16,316 nucleotides of DNA from Pseudomonadota bacterium (GTDB taxonomy: Bacteria > Myxococcota_A > Polyangia > Polyangiales > Polyangiaceae): contig JAEYYX010000064.1 in NCBI GenBank assembly GCA_023428245.1, positions 1-16,316 of the forward strand. The letters are read 5' to 3'. Under the pieces are notes generated by a model. It was not told the DNA's origin. It worked only from the letters and a program-made list of their open reading frames with translations, and ran no database searches. The position numbers and the translations under genes are program-made. Positions 6,702-13,289 of the stretch are shown here, piece after piece; positions within the stretch are counted from its first letter, which is position 1; every line of letters starts with the position of its first letter.

Positions 6702-7325
6702 GGGTTGAGCTCTTTGAGACGATCGTAGTTGTGCTCAAGGACAAAGCGAGCGAGGTCTTTGGACTCGGAACTCATGACGCTTTTGGGCAAGCGCTCAGGG
6801 AGTCCGTAAAGGTGGTCCAGGGGGATGGCCTCGAGGCGACCGCGCCAGAAGTCTGCTGCCTCGGGATCGATGGCGCAAGCGGTGGCGAAGGTCTCAACCG
6901 TGCTCATTGCCTTTTTCTGTCCTACCGATGTCGCGTCGTCCGGGAAGAATTTCGACAGAGGTTTCCGGAAGTACCCTTCCACGCGCAGGTGATCTTTGGT
7001 TCGCAGGAGCGCTGCTGCTTGGTCCGGCGTGAGCTCCCGGCCCAGGGGCGATGCGTGATCGTAACTGGGCGCCAGGCTCAGAACACGCTCCTCCCCTTCC
7101 TTCTTGTGGACGAGGGCCCAGTTCTCATGGTGCCGGTCGACGTTGCCGATGAGAGCGTCGAGAAGCAGGTACCCGACGAAAGTGCCGAAAGCCGAGAGAG
7201 CGGGATAGCAATCCCAGTTTCACGACCGGATGTGGCACTCCAAGCAAATCGGCGATCTCCGCTGCCAACTTCTCGGACCAATGTTCACCCGTGCCGGGCC
7301 GGGCAACGACGCGGGAAAAACGAAG
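6698..7325 (-). pseudogene. HipA/CtkA-like kinase, broken by deletion and frameshifts
   Basis: Three pieces of one kinase are readable on the minus strand. The upstream piece (about 7325-7225) reads RPGTGEHWSEKLAAEIADLL and VPHPVVKL. A second frame (about 7230 to 6698) reads ALSAFGTFVGYLLLDAL, then the catalytic-loop motif GNVDRHHENW (about 7147-7118), the metal-binding PSYDHASPLG, and the C-terminal helices ending YDRLKELNP. HipA-like kinases normally have several dozen more residues between the first and second pieces, so there is an internal deletion plus a frameshift at about 7210-7230. The N-terminus is also missing: an in-frame stop precedes the first piece near 7328. Kinase activity is therefore unlikely. 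It runs directly into the HIRAN gene. Confidence 0.7.
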
Positions 7326-7373
7326 TCAGTGCCATGGGCAGAAGCTCGTGAGCGCATTTTCGCCAAGCCCTGA
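7326..7373 (+). pseudogene. C-terminal remnant of an antitoxin (addiction module type)
   Basis: The frame reads SVPWAEARERIFAKP and ends at TGA 7371-7373, 3 bp before the toxin start. The PWEEAR-like pattern near the C-terminus is typical of short 'addiction module component' antitoxins encoded directly before ParE/RelE-type toxins. The N-terminal part is absent: upstream DNA is the broken kinase on the other strand, so a rearrangement removed it. The assignment rests on 15 residues and on position. Confidence 0.4.
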
Positions 7374-7376
7374 TCC

Positions 7377-7580
7377 GTGCCGCGCTACCGAGTCGAACTG
7401 CTCGACGAAGCAGAAGCAGACGCATGGCAGGTGTACGTGTGGATCTACGAGAACAGTCTCAGGTCCGCAGAGAAATTTGCGGAGGCCCTGGACGCCGCTC
7501 GTGACGCGGAGACTTTCCAGCTCATATCGGAGAGCTCGAGCCCGGGTCCGCCCGTGGTGCCGGGCAATCGCGTATGGTAA
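7377..7580 (+). pseudogene. ParE/RelE-type toxin, C-terminally broken
   Basis: From GTG 7377 the first 43 residues (PRYRVELLDEAEADAWQVY, then a helix to EALDAARD) fit the ParE/RelE fold start: a beta strand followed by two helices. The usual central and C-terminal strands carrying the conserved arginines are missing. After about 7508 the frame becomes low-complexity serine/proline and stops at 7580, for 67 residues compared with about 95-105 in the family. In a second frame GDFPAHIGELEPG is readable after a shift, suggesting a frameshift plus deletion. ParE poisons gyrase and RelE cleaves ribosome-bound mRNA; this copy should be inactive, which fits the loss of its antitoxin. Confidence 0.6.
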
Positions 7581-7591
7581 AACTCATAGTG

Positions 7592-7828
7592 ATGTCGACC
7601 CCGGAGGAACGCGCAGCTCACCGACGCGCCACCTGGTCGGGCGGAAAGGTCTCTTCGTTCCAAGCGATCGAGCAGCTCGACGAGGCACAGTCAGAGCGGA
7701 TCCCCCCGGCGGACCGGCTCGGTTTGGTTTGGTCACTCGTCGAAGATACCCTGACCCTCGGAGGATCTCGTGGACCTGCACCCCGACTTCAACGATCTGT
7801 TGGCGGAGTTCGGCCGCTTCGCGGTTAG
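7592..7828 (+). CDS. Small protein (78 aa) paired with the nucleotidyltransferase
   Basis: The chosen start is ATG 7592; an in-frame ATG at 7574 would add six residues. The protein begins STPEERAAHRRATWSGGKV, has a middle helix (FQAIEQLDEAQSER), a segment PADRLGLVWSLVEDTLTL, and ends APRLQRSVGGVRPLRG. I have a general recognition of short delta-proteobacterial proteins of this pattern standing before nucleotidyltransferase genes. The 59-bp overlap with the next gene points to tight coupling. By analogy with nucleotidyltransferase toxin-antitoxin pairs it may be the partner or target of that enzyme; no function is shown. Confidence 0.6.
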   Translation: MSTPEERAAHRRATWSGGKVSSFQAIEQLDEAQSERIPPADRLGLVWSLVEDTLTLGGSRGPAPRLQRSVGGVRPLRG

Positions 7829-8240
7829 ATACGCGCTCTTGGGCGGCTATGCCGTGGGTTACTACTCGAAGCCGCGCGCCACAAGAGATCTCGACCTCCT
7901 GGTCTCAGGGGACGGCGACAACCTCAATCGCGTTGGGTCCGCTCTCGCGGACTTCGGTGCTCCGGCCGCCGTCGTCGAGGCCGCGCGCACCATGGGTCCC
8001 ACTGAGATCGTGTATCTAGGTCAACCGCCGCTTCGAATCGATCTCCTCCGATCGGCGGACGGCATCGATACTGAGGCGGTTCTGGGACGAGCTCATCATA
8101 TCGAACTCTCCGCTCTCAGAATTCCTGTGCTTGCTCTCGATGATCTCATCGAGAACAAGCGGGCAGCGGGACGCCCTCAAGATCAGGCGGATGTCGCGGC
8201 GCTCGAGCGGGTTCGGGCGCGCTGGGCGCCGCGTCCGTGA
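7770..8240 (+). CDS. Minimal nucleotidyltransferase
   Basis: The 156-residue protein starts with GTG and carries the polymerase-beta-type nucleotidyltransferase signature: LLGGYAVGYY (23-32), R39-D40-L-D42 as the metal-binding acidic pair in the strand TRDLDLLV, and D91 in LRIDLLRS as the third acidic residue. After the core there is a helical segment with LALDDLIENKRAAGRPQDQADV, common to this group, where the K/R..D.AD motif helps bind nucleotide. Such enzymes add a nucleotide to protein or tRNA acceptors, and many act as toxins or antitoxins. All expected residues are present, so this module appears intact amid broken neighbours. Confidence 0.75.
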   Translation: MDLHPDFNDLLAEFGRFAVRYALLGGYAVGYYSKPRATRDLDLLVSGDGDNLNRVGSALADFGAPAAVVEAARTMGPTEIVYLGQPPLRIDLLRSADGIDTEAVLGRAHHIELSALRIPVLALDDLIENKRAAGRPQDQADVAALERVRARWAPRP

Positions 8241-8250
8241 GACGCAGGGC

Positions 8251-8440
8251 TCAGTTTCGAGGCGCTCGTGGCGCCCGAGCCCTACCCTTGTGAGGAACTC
8301 TCCCGGGCGGCTTCTTGTTCTTGGCCAGACGAATGAAGTCGGCGAGAAATCGATCTCCCGGTCGCCCGCGCGGACGCCCAAAAAGATCTGCTTCGAGATC
8401 GCGGGGCGACGCATCGCTCCGCACACCCCTTAGGGCATGA
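8251..8440 (-). pseudogene. Possible C-terminal fragment of an unrecognised basic protein
   Basis: On the minus strand an open frame ends at 8251 with SPRDLEADLFGRPRGRPGDR followed by FLADFIRLAKNKKPPGR and a basic, proline-rich tail. It has no start of its own and runs back into the CPBP fragment on the opposite strand near 8440, so it looks like a truncated gene tail. The basic tail suggests nucleic-acid contact. It could also be a chance open frame. Confidence 0.25.
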
Positions 8441-8650
8441 GCTCGGGGAAGCCTCTTGCTCTCTGGAATCTATAACGGAACGGGAGGCAGCCTCCTTTTG
8501 GCTGTCCTCGCGCACCTTGGAGCGCACCTGAACAACTCTCACCGCGCGTTGCCGGGCGAAGTGCTTCCGCTGGTGATTCACGCCACCATCTATGCGGCGC
8601 TGGGCCTGATCGTGTTGCGCTTCTCATCCCTGTCTGGGCAGGGTTCATAG
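8441..8650 (+). pseudogene. C-terminal fragment of a CPBP (CAAX-type) membrane protease
   Basis: After a stop at 8438-8440 the frame reads LLLSGIYNGTGGSLLLAVLA and continues with HLGAHLNNSHRALPG and a final hydrophobic helix (HATIYAALGLIVLRF). This is the end of a CPBP/Abi family intramembrane protease: the YN.TGGSLL.A...H...N stretch is its last conserved motif region. The N-terminal two thirds, with the EExxxR and FxxxH motifs, are missing and there is no normal start codon. The fragment begins where the minus-strand tail begins, marking a recombination junction at about 8440. Confidence 0.55.
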
Positions 8651-8898
8651 ACGAAAGCCCGGATCACTCGACATCACGAAAGCATCCGCGTGCCGGGCTT
8701 GCGTAGTCATTTGGTTAGAGTCAAAGGGTCTTGAGGCAGATGCGAGTGCCGTGTGAGGGCCGAAAAGAGCTCCCTGCCTCGGATTGGTTGACGGCCAACT
8801 CGGGAGGACGCCACCGTGGCCTGGCGCTTATCAGGTCACACAGGACAGTTGTGTCGCGGTGATCGGGGAAGGGTCGGCGCTCAAAGGAAAGGGTATCC
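8651..8898 (+). other. Intergenic stretch with inverted repeats before the FG-GAP gene
   Basis: No gene is visible. AAGCCCGG (8655-8662) pairs with CCGGGCTT (8693-8700), and GAGGCAG (8733-8739) pairs with CTGCCTC (8774-8780). A smaller palindrome, GCCACCGTGGC, lies near 8810-8820. The first could terminate transcription from the left, although no T-tract follows. The rest may be a structured leader of the large lipoprotein gene. It matches no RNA family I can recognise. Confidence 0.3.
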
Positions 8899-11187
8899 AT
8901 GAAGAAGTCTCAGTATAGGAGTCTGTGCGCGCTCGCTACGTGCATCGGCCTCGCCTCCATCATCGCGTGCTCGGAAGGAACAGCCGAGTTCGCGCACGAT
9001 GAACCGGTCGACGAGATAGGTGAGAGCACACAGGAAGCTGTCAAAGCACTCCCGTTCGCGCACCCCGTCGCAGTTGGACACAACCAGATTTTCTACTCCG
9101 ACGGGCAGCGCAAGGAAGCGACTCTCGCCAATGTCCAGCAGGCGCAGAAAGAGCTGACTGCGAAACTTCTTTCGGACGCTGCTCCTGACGTTCGGGCTGT
9201 CTTCGAAGAGATGGAGGCTGCGGCTGCTCCAGCGAGAGGCGCCCCCCGAACCCAGGAGTCAGACAAGGTCGCTCTCTCGAGCGCCGCCGACAAGCTCGAC
9301 TTCTTGATCGCCGGGTCTGCAGAATCAGAGAGCGCAGTTCTCAAAGATATGAGCGCGTTCTTTCGCGACAAAACGGGCGTAGGTCCTACGGCTGTTTCTG
9401 ACGGCGCCGGGCCCAGCCTCAAGCTTGCGACGAGCAGCTCGGGGCAAGCCTATTGGAACGAGTGCGCGGCGGCCGGCGTTCCGAATCCGCCTCAGTGGAA
9501 CTCCAGTAGTTGGGTTCGTCGAGGCGCGACGTGCAGCACCGACAGTCAATGCACGGGGGGCGGGGTTTGTATGGGAGGAAGGTGCACCCTGGGCCCGGAG
9601 GTGATCAGCGGTGTTTCCGAGGTCTTTACGTACACGAGTACGTCCCCGGCGGGCCTCTGCATCGCGCTTCCGCGTCGGGCAACGAAGACCTCAACAGTCT
9701 ATGATGTTGTCGGTATTATTTGTCAGGGCAATAACACGAGTCGTGCGTGCTTTTGGGACAACAAGAACCGCTTCCAAGATCCCTCGGCCACGATTTCGGT
9801 GACCGAGCAGGTCACCATCCCGACCTCACCCAAGATCATCGGTGGAGCAGCTCTAGCGGGCAATTCCCAAGGCGTTTGCACCTCCTGCCACGCGGGCGAG
9901 AACATCTTCATCATTCACCCTCGCACGTCGCTCGACGTAGGAAACACAACTGCAAAGAACTGGGTTCGACCGTATGTTGCCGCGAGCTGGCCCCAGAACG
10001 TGGGGCCGGGTAAGGAGCTCGAACGCGTTGGCTCCTCTACGGCCGCGACGGGCGGTCAGCCGTGCTCAGCATGTCATAACAAGGCGACTGGACGACGTTT
10101 CCCGCGCCTGGAGGACTCGGCCGGGTATTGTAGCGTCGCGCTTTGGTCTTACACCAATATCATGACCCCGGCGAATTTCCCGACCGCGGGCATGCCGCCG
10201 ATCAGCCCGACCAGTTCAGCACACTACGCGGCGCTGAATTCCAGCTCGAGTTGTTCCTCAAAGCCCAAGGCTACGAAGTTCGCTTCAGCGAAGACGAAGT
10301 GGCACGATTGGTTTGCTCCCTACAGTGAGACACCTCTCGTCGGTGACTTCAACGCGGACGGCAGAGTCGACATCGTGACCTTCGTGATGGACTCGGGCGC
10401 AGATGTCTGGGTGTCTCTTTCGAGTGGAAGCTCCTTCGCTGCGTCGAGCGCCTGGCACGGCTACTTTGGTCTCGCTGGAGAGCAGGTCCGTGTCGGCGAC
10501 TTCAATGGCGACGGCAAGGACGATATCGCGACGGCTGTTATGAACAGCGCAGGACACGTTGTCGTTGCGCTCTCGAACGGGACTGCGTTTACGGGCACGG
10601 CGCTCTGGAACGGGCACGTCCTAGCTGGTGAAATCTTCCTCCCCGGCGATTTCAATGGTGACAGGAAGGACGACATCGTGATCTTCACGAAGGGGTCCAC
10701 GAACGACGCCTTGGTTCAACTCTCGAACGGCAGCACGTTCGGTGGCGCGACGCTCTGGCACGGCAATATCGCGTCCGGAAGCAAGGTGCCTCTTGTCGGC
10801 GACTTCAACGCCGACGGATACGACGATATCGTTGTCTTTGCGATGGATTCCACGGGTGACGTTCACGTCGCGCTCTCGAACGGCTCCAGCTTCGGTTCCC
10901 TGACCCTCTGGAATGGATGGTTCGGTCTGCCGGGCGAACAAGTCGACGTCGCCGACGTCAACGGCGACGGATACGATGACATCGTAACGTTCGTCCCAGG
11001 GGGGGCCGCATACGTGGCTCTTTCAACGGGGACCTCGTTCGCTGCCAGCACGATCTGGCATTCGAGCTTCCTTGGTTCGGGCCAGAAGGTACTCGTCGCT
11101 GACGTCAACGCGGACCACCGCGCCGACGCAGTCCTCTTCACCAAGGGCAGCGCGGGCGACGTCTACGTGAGCCTCGCGCAACCTTAA
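8899..11187 (+). CDS. Large lipoprotein with two CxxCH motifs and FG-GAP/VCBS repeats
   Basis: The 762-residue protein begins with a lipoprotein signal (hydrophobic CIGLASIIAC, lipid cysteine about C24), so it is exported and probably membrane-anchored. Residues about 210-228 carry the cysteine motif TCSTDSQC...GGGVCMGGRC common in myxobacterial extracellular proteins. Two haem-binding-type motifs follow: CTSCH (C327, C330, H331) and CSACH (C389, C392, H393). From about residue 480 to the end run roughly six FG-GAP/VCBS-like repeats with the calcium-loop pattern DFNGDGKDD or variants (for example VGDFNADGRVD and VADVNGDGYDD), predicting a beta-propeller. A surface cytochrome-like protein with a propeller is the likely description; substrate and redox partner are unknown. 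Its stop lies 2 bp before an IS remnant, but the end looks natural. Confidence 0.8.
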   Translation: MKKSQYRSLCALATCIGLASIIACSEGTAEFAHDEPVDEIGESTQEAVKALPFAHPVAVGHNQIFYSDGQRKEATLANVQQAQKELTAKLLSDAAPDVRAVFEEMEAAAAPARGAPRTQESDKVALSSAADKLDFLIAGSAESESAVLKDMSAFFRDKTGVGPTAVSDGAGPSLKLATSSSGQAYWNECAAAGVPNPPQWNSSSWVRRGATCSTDSQCTGGGVCMGGRCTLGPEVISGVSEVFTYTSTSPAGLCIALPRRATKTSTVYDVVGIICQGNNTSRACFWDNKNRFQDPSATISVTEQVTIPTSPKIIGGAALAGNSQGVCTSCHAGENIFIIHPRTSLDVGNTTAKNWVRPYVAASWPQNVGPGKELERVGSSTAATGGQPCSACHNKATGRRFPRLEDSAGYCSVALWSYTNIMTPANFPTAGMPPISPTSSAHYAALNSSSSCSSKPKATKFASAKTKWHDWFAPYSETPLVGDFNADGRVDIVTFVMDSGADVWVSLSSGSSFAASSAWHGYFGLAGEQVRVGDFNGDGKDDIATAVMNSAGHVVVALSNGTAFTGTALWNGHVLAGEIFLPGDFNGDRKDDIVIFTKGSTNDALVQLSNGSTFGGATLWHGNIASGSKVPLVGDFNADGYDDIVVFAMDSTGDVHVALSNGSSFGSLTLWNGWFGLPGEQVDVADVNGDGYDDIVTFVPGGAAYVALSTGTSFAASTIWHSSFLGSGQKVLVADVNADHRADAVLFTKGSAGDVYVSLAQP
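10339..11175 (+). repeat. FG-GAP/VCBS-type internal repeats of the lipoprotein
   Basis: Six repeats about 45-50 residues long share the core G/A-D-F/V-N-x-D-x-x-x-D-I/A and the pair ALSNG or SLSSG with F and LW in each unit. The last units diverge (VADVNADHRADAV). The units are similar at the DNA level, so slippage or recombination between them is possible. Confidence 0.7.
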
Positions 11188-11189
11188 CC

Positions 11190-11394
11190 ACCGAACGCGG
11201 CCAGCTCGGTGAGCTCCTGCGACGGGAAGGCCTCTACGCTCCGGTCGAGGCGCTGTCGGACCTCCGGTCCGCTGCGCCGAGCCGGAGCCTCGCCCCGGTC
11301 ATCTGCCTGCCCGGTGTCGCCGCCGCTAGCACCGGGACGAACCCGCTTCACTCATAGAACTATCCTAGAACCCGTCTCAAACTTGTTGACACGT
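11190..11394 (+). mobile_element. Internally deleted IS remnant, copy B
   Basis: The remnant starts 2 bp after the FG-GAP gene stop. The frame 11190-11357 begins TERGQLGELLRREGLYAP; the LLRREGLY stretch is characteristic of IS3-family OrfA-like transposase proteins. It then jumps to a different tail (ICLPG...LHS, TAG 11355-11357), followed by the conserved end 11352-11394, which matches the left-edge copy at 31 of 43 positions. An IS with most of its middle deleted fits. No functional transposase remains. Confidence 0.5.
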
Positions 11395-11432
11395 TCCGCC
11401 GGTGAAAGTGTCGGGAACCGCCTCGACCTTTC

Positions 11433-11459
11433 CCGTCGTGAATCCCGAATTCATGACGG
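11433..11459 (+). repeat. Strong hairpin (11-bp stem)
   Basis: CCGTCGTGAAT (11433-11443) pairs with ATTCATGACGG (11449-11459) across a 5-base loop, with one G-U pair if transcribed. It lies just beyond the IS remnant. No T-tract follows, so a simple terminator is not certain. Confidence 0.55.
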
Positions 11460-11478
11460 TCCCCGCGGAGTCGATCTT

Positions 11479-11494
11479 CTGAGGCATGCCTCAG
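11479..11494. repeat. 16-bp perfect palindrome
   Basis: CTGAGGCATGCCTCAG is a perfect palindrome, 19 bp beyond the preceding hairpin. It could be a protein-binding site, or a recombination or transposase site. Confidence 0.5.
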
Positions 11495-11640
11495 GGCGAC
11501 CCCACCACCGCGAGACTAAGCCCCTCAGAGAGGGGAGTCGAAACGCTCCGGACCACAGCCGGGGTGAACCGAGGCGTGGCCTTTCGATCGAGGCGAACAG
11601 CCAACAGCCAAGCGCTCGCGCGCGCCAAGACGTATCTCAT
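11491..11640 (-). pseudogene. Orphan start of a protease-like gene
   Basis: The first ten codons (MRYVLARASA) and the ribosome site equal those of the trypsin-like protease gene. After the repeat the frame runs WLLAVRLDRKATPRF into non-coding-looking sequence and stops at 11491. It is most simply a truncated paralogue or a recombination product, not a working gene. Confidence 0.5.
11521..11535. repeat. Hairpin with 6-bp stem
   Basis: CCCCTC-AGA-GAGGGG is a GC-rich 6-bp stem with a 3-base loop. It is the third palindromic element within about 100 bp. No gene covers it convincingly. Confidence 0.45.
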
Positions 11641-11656
11641 AGCGTTCCCCGTGAGG
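11610..11656. repeat. 47-bp direct repeat, copy 1 (duplicated protease gene start)
   Basis: These 47 bases are identical to 12996-13042. They contain the ribosome site, the ATG (minus strand, at 11640) and the first codons of the protease signal peptide. Outside the repeat the sequences differ at once on both sides. Confidence 0.9.
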
Positions 11657-11749
11657 ACGGGCCGGCTACTCAATGCGACCCCTTTTTCGGACGACGGGGA
11701 CCGAGCCGCTGTCTCAACAACGGGGCAGGGCTATCCGATCGCGCCGAGC

Positions 11750-12058
11750 TCACTCCTTCGTGGACTCTTCGGTCCCGGGCTGATGAGGCGCGCAGTGAAG
11801 CTTTCCCGGATGCTCAAGCCCATAGCCGCGGACGCAGTCCAGGCCGAGCTTCGCGCATTCTGCGCAGCTTTCCACTTCAGAAGTCATGCCGCCGCCCTCC
11901 GGTTCCCTCTCCGCGGAGGGCGCGCCTTCGCGCGGCGCGTGGCTAGGCTGCTGCGAGACACATGCCGTAAGAGCGATCACCGCAATGACTCCCGAAGTGA
12001 TCGCACCCCACCGGAGATCGATGAGCCCAGTAGATCGCTCACCGCGGTAGAGGTTCAT
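11750..12058 (-). CDS. Small cysteine-containing lipoprotein (102 aa)
   Basis: The chosen start is ATG 12058; an upstream in-frame start at 12103 would overlap the protease gene end and give an unusual N-terminus. The protein has a signal segment (WGAITSGVIAVIALTAC, lipid cysteine C33), a short acidic/proline linker and a compact C-terminal module with four cysteines, C65-x2-C68-x6-C75-x13-C89, ending HQPGTEESTKE. The cysteine spacing suggests disulfides or a metal site outside the cytoplasm. It lies 35 bp after the protease gene on the same strand, so the two probably form an operon; it may be a partner or inhibitor of the protease. Function unknown. Confidence 0.6.
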   Translation of the reverse strand: MNLYRGERSTGLIDLRWGAITSGVIAVIALTACVSQQPSHAPREGAPSAEREPEGGGMTSEVESCAECAKLGLDCVRGYGLEHPGKLHCAPHQPGTEESTKE

Positions 12059-12093
12059 GGTCCGCCGTTCTTGGCCCAGCCATTTGGTAGGCA

Positions 12094-13026
12094 TCAATAG
12101 CACTTCATGTACGCGTTAGCTCCCGCGCCATATCGCGTGCAGGAGAAGGCACTCCCGTAGGTGAGCCGAAGAACGCCTTCAATCCAGGCGACCTTGTCAT
12201 GAAGTGTTGACCAACGCATGCTATCGCCGATCTGTGGGCACTTTTCGCTCTGGCTGCCATTCGGCTTCCGTGAGTTCACCGCGGCTCCGACCGCGATATA
12301 GTTCGACGAGGTGTACCGGGTTGCAGGTCCGCCCGAGTCACCTTCACAGATCCGCGCGTCATTGTTTACCAGGGCGCCGAGCCAGCTGTAGGTTCCATCT
12401 CCCGCGACGACATTGGCTGTGACGCCTTGCGATCCAAGAGGCGCCAGCAGATCTGCAGGTCGGCTGCCCGTTGACGCCTTGATTCCCCAGCCCCAGATAC
12501 TGTAGGCCTGTCCGATCGTCGGCGCGGCGGTGCTCAATCGCAAGGGCACTACAGCGGCCGGAACGGAGGAAGATACCGTTGAGGATAAGGTGAGAATTGC
12601 CATGTCCCTGGGTTCTGACGGGCTGTCAAAGTTGAAACCGGGAACGTGGTTCTCGGTCAGCAGAACGCGGCCATCCGTGCGTGCCGGGTCCTTCAGCTTG
12701 GCGAAGGTATTGTAGCCTGTTTTCACGGTTATTTCGTAGTCGTCGGCGGGTGCCACCTTGTCGGTACAATGAGCGGCAGTGACAATGTGGCGTTTCGTTA
12801 TGAAGAACCCTGAGCAAAGGCCCAAACTGCCCCCGTCCTTCACCCTGCGTACCTCAACCACTGCCGGCAACGCTGCCGCTGGCTCACCGCGGTAGATTTC
12901 GTCCGACTTTTCGGAGACATCTAGCAGCTCGTCCTCGGATCCGAGTTCGTATGCGCAGCCGATCGCTAACGCCATGCCTGCACCAAAAGCCACCAAAGCG
13001 CTCGCGCGCGCCAAGACGTATCTCAT
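12094..13026 (-). CDS. Trypsin-like (S1) serine protease lipoprotein
   Basis: The 310-residue protein starts at ATG 13026, in front of which lies a GGGGAA ribosome site; the longer frame to 13059 would precede the signal peptide with unlikely residues. It has a lipoprotein signal (VAFGAGMALAIGC, C24), a propeptide, the activation-like site IYRG (44-47), and a complete S1 triad: H86 in VTAAHC, D141 in PRDMAIL and S231 in CEGDSGGP. Cysteines flank the histidine (C71/C87) as in trypsins. It should be exported and cleave proteins outside the cytoplasm. Its gene start is duplicated 1.39 kb downstream (in its own direction). Confidence 0.85.
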   Translation of the reverse strand: MRYVLARASALVAFGAGMALAIGCAYELGSEDELLDVSEKSDEIYRGEPAAALPAVVEVRRVKDGGSLGLCSGFFITKRHIVTAAHCTDKVAPADDYEITVKTGYNTFAKLKDPARTDGRVLLTENHVPGFNFDSPSEPRDMAILTLSSTVSSSVPAAVVPLRLSTAAPTIGQAYSIWGWGIKASTGSRPADLLAPLGSQGVTANVVAGDGTYSWLGALVNNDARICEGDSGGPATRYTSSNYIAVGAAVNSRKPNGSQSEKCPQIGDSMRWSTLHDKVAWIEGVLRLTYGSAFSCTRYGAGANAYMKCY

Positions 13027-13042
13027 AGCGTTCCCCGTGAGG
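12996..13042. repeat. 47-bp direct repeat, copy 2 (protease gene start)
   Basis: Identical to 11610-11656 and in the same orientation. It spans the ribosome site, start codon and first signal-peptide codons of the intact protease. Confidence 0.9.
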
Positions 13043-13289
13043 CACTCCGGCCCGCACATCGCGAACCGCCCCCCCCACTATGACGCGGCTTCTAGAGCGA
13101 TCCGAGCAGCACGCGCAAGAGGGGCGTACAGAAAAATACTCCAACTCAGCGTTTCATCATGGTTCTTTCGCCCAACCTTCTCTCCAGGAGAACCTCCAAG
13201 CCCTCACTCAAGCAGTCCTGAGTCGCGAGTCAGAATTCGGACGACGGGCCGGTTGTTCAATCGTGGTAAAACGTTCGATGGAATTTCAC
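13043..13289. other. Intergenic stretch between divergent genes
   Basis: The stretch holds no convincing gene, RNA or repeat. It must contain the promoters of the protease gene (leftward) and of the decayed lipoprotein (rightward), but I cannot pick clear boxes. Confidence 0.4.

Noticed and set aside
8730..8790. Resemblance to a group II intron domain V, retron or cobalamin riboswitch
   Set aside because: The required complementary stem and consensus boxes are absent, and no reverse transcriptase or B12 gene is nearby.
11209..12100. Long plus-strand frames over the IS remnant and small lipoprotein region
   Set aside because: Composition is arginine/serine-rich with no motifs, and they oppose a lipoprotein with a clear signal peptide.
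12037..12896. 15-bp identity (GCTCACCGCGGTAGA) between the 102-aa lipoprotein start and the protease activation-site region
   Set aside because: It is not collinear with the 47-bp duplication and is short enough to arise by chance in GC-rich DNA.
11653..13270. Similarity of GACGGGCCGG...CAAT strings near 11657 and 13243
   Set aside because: The match is short and broken by mismatches and does not extend the 47-bp repeat.
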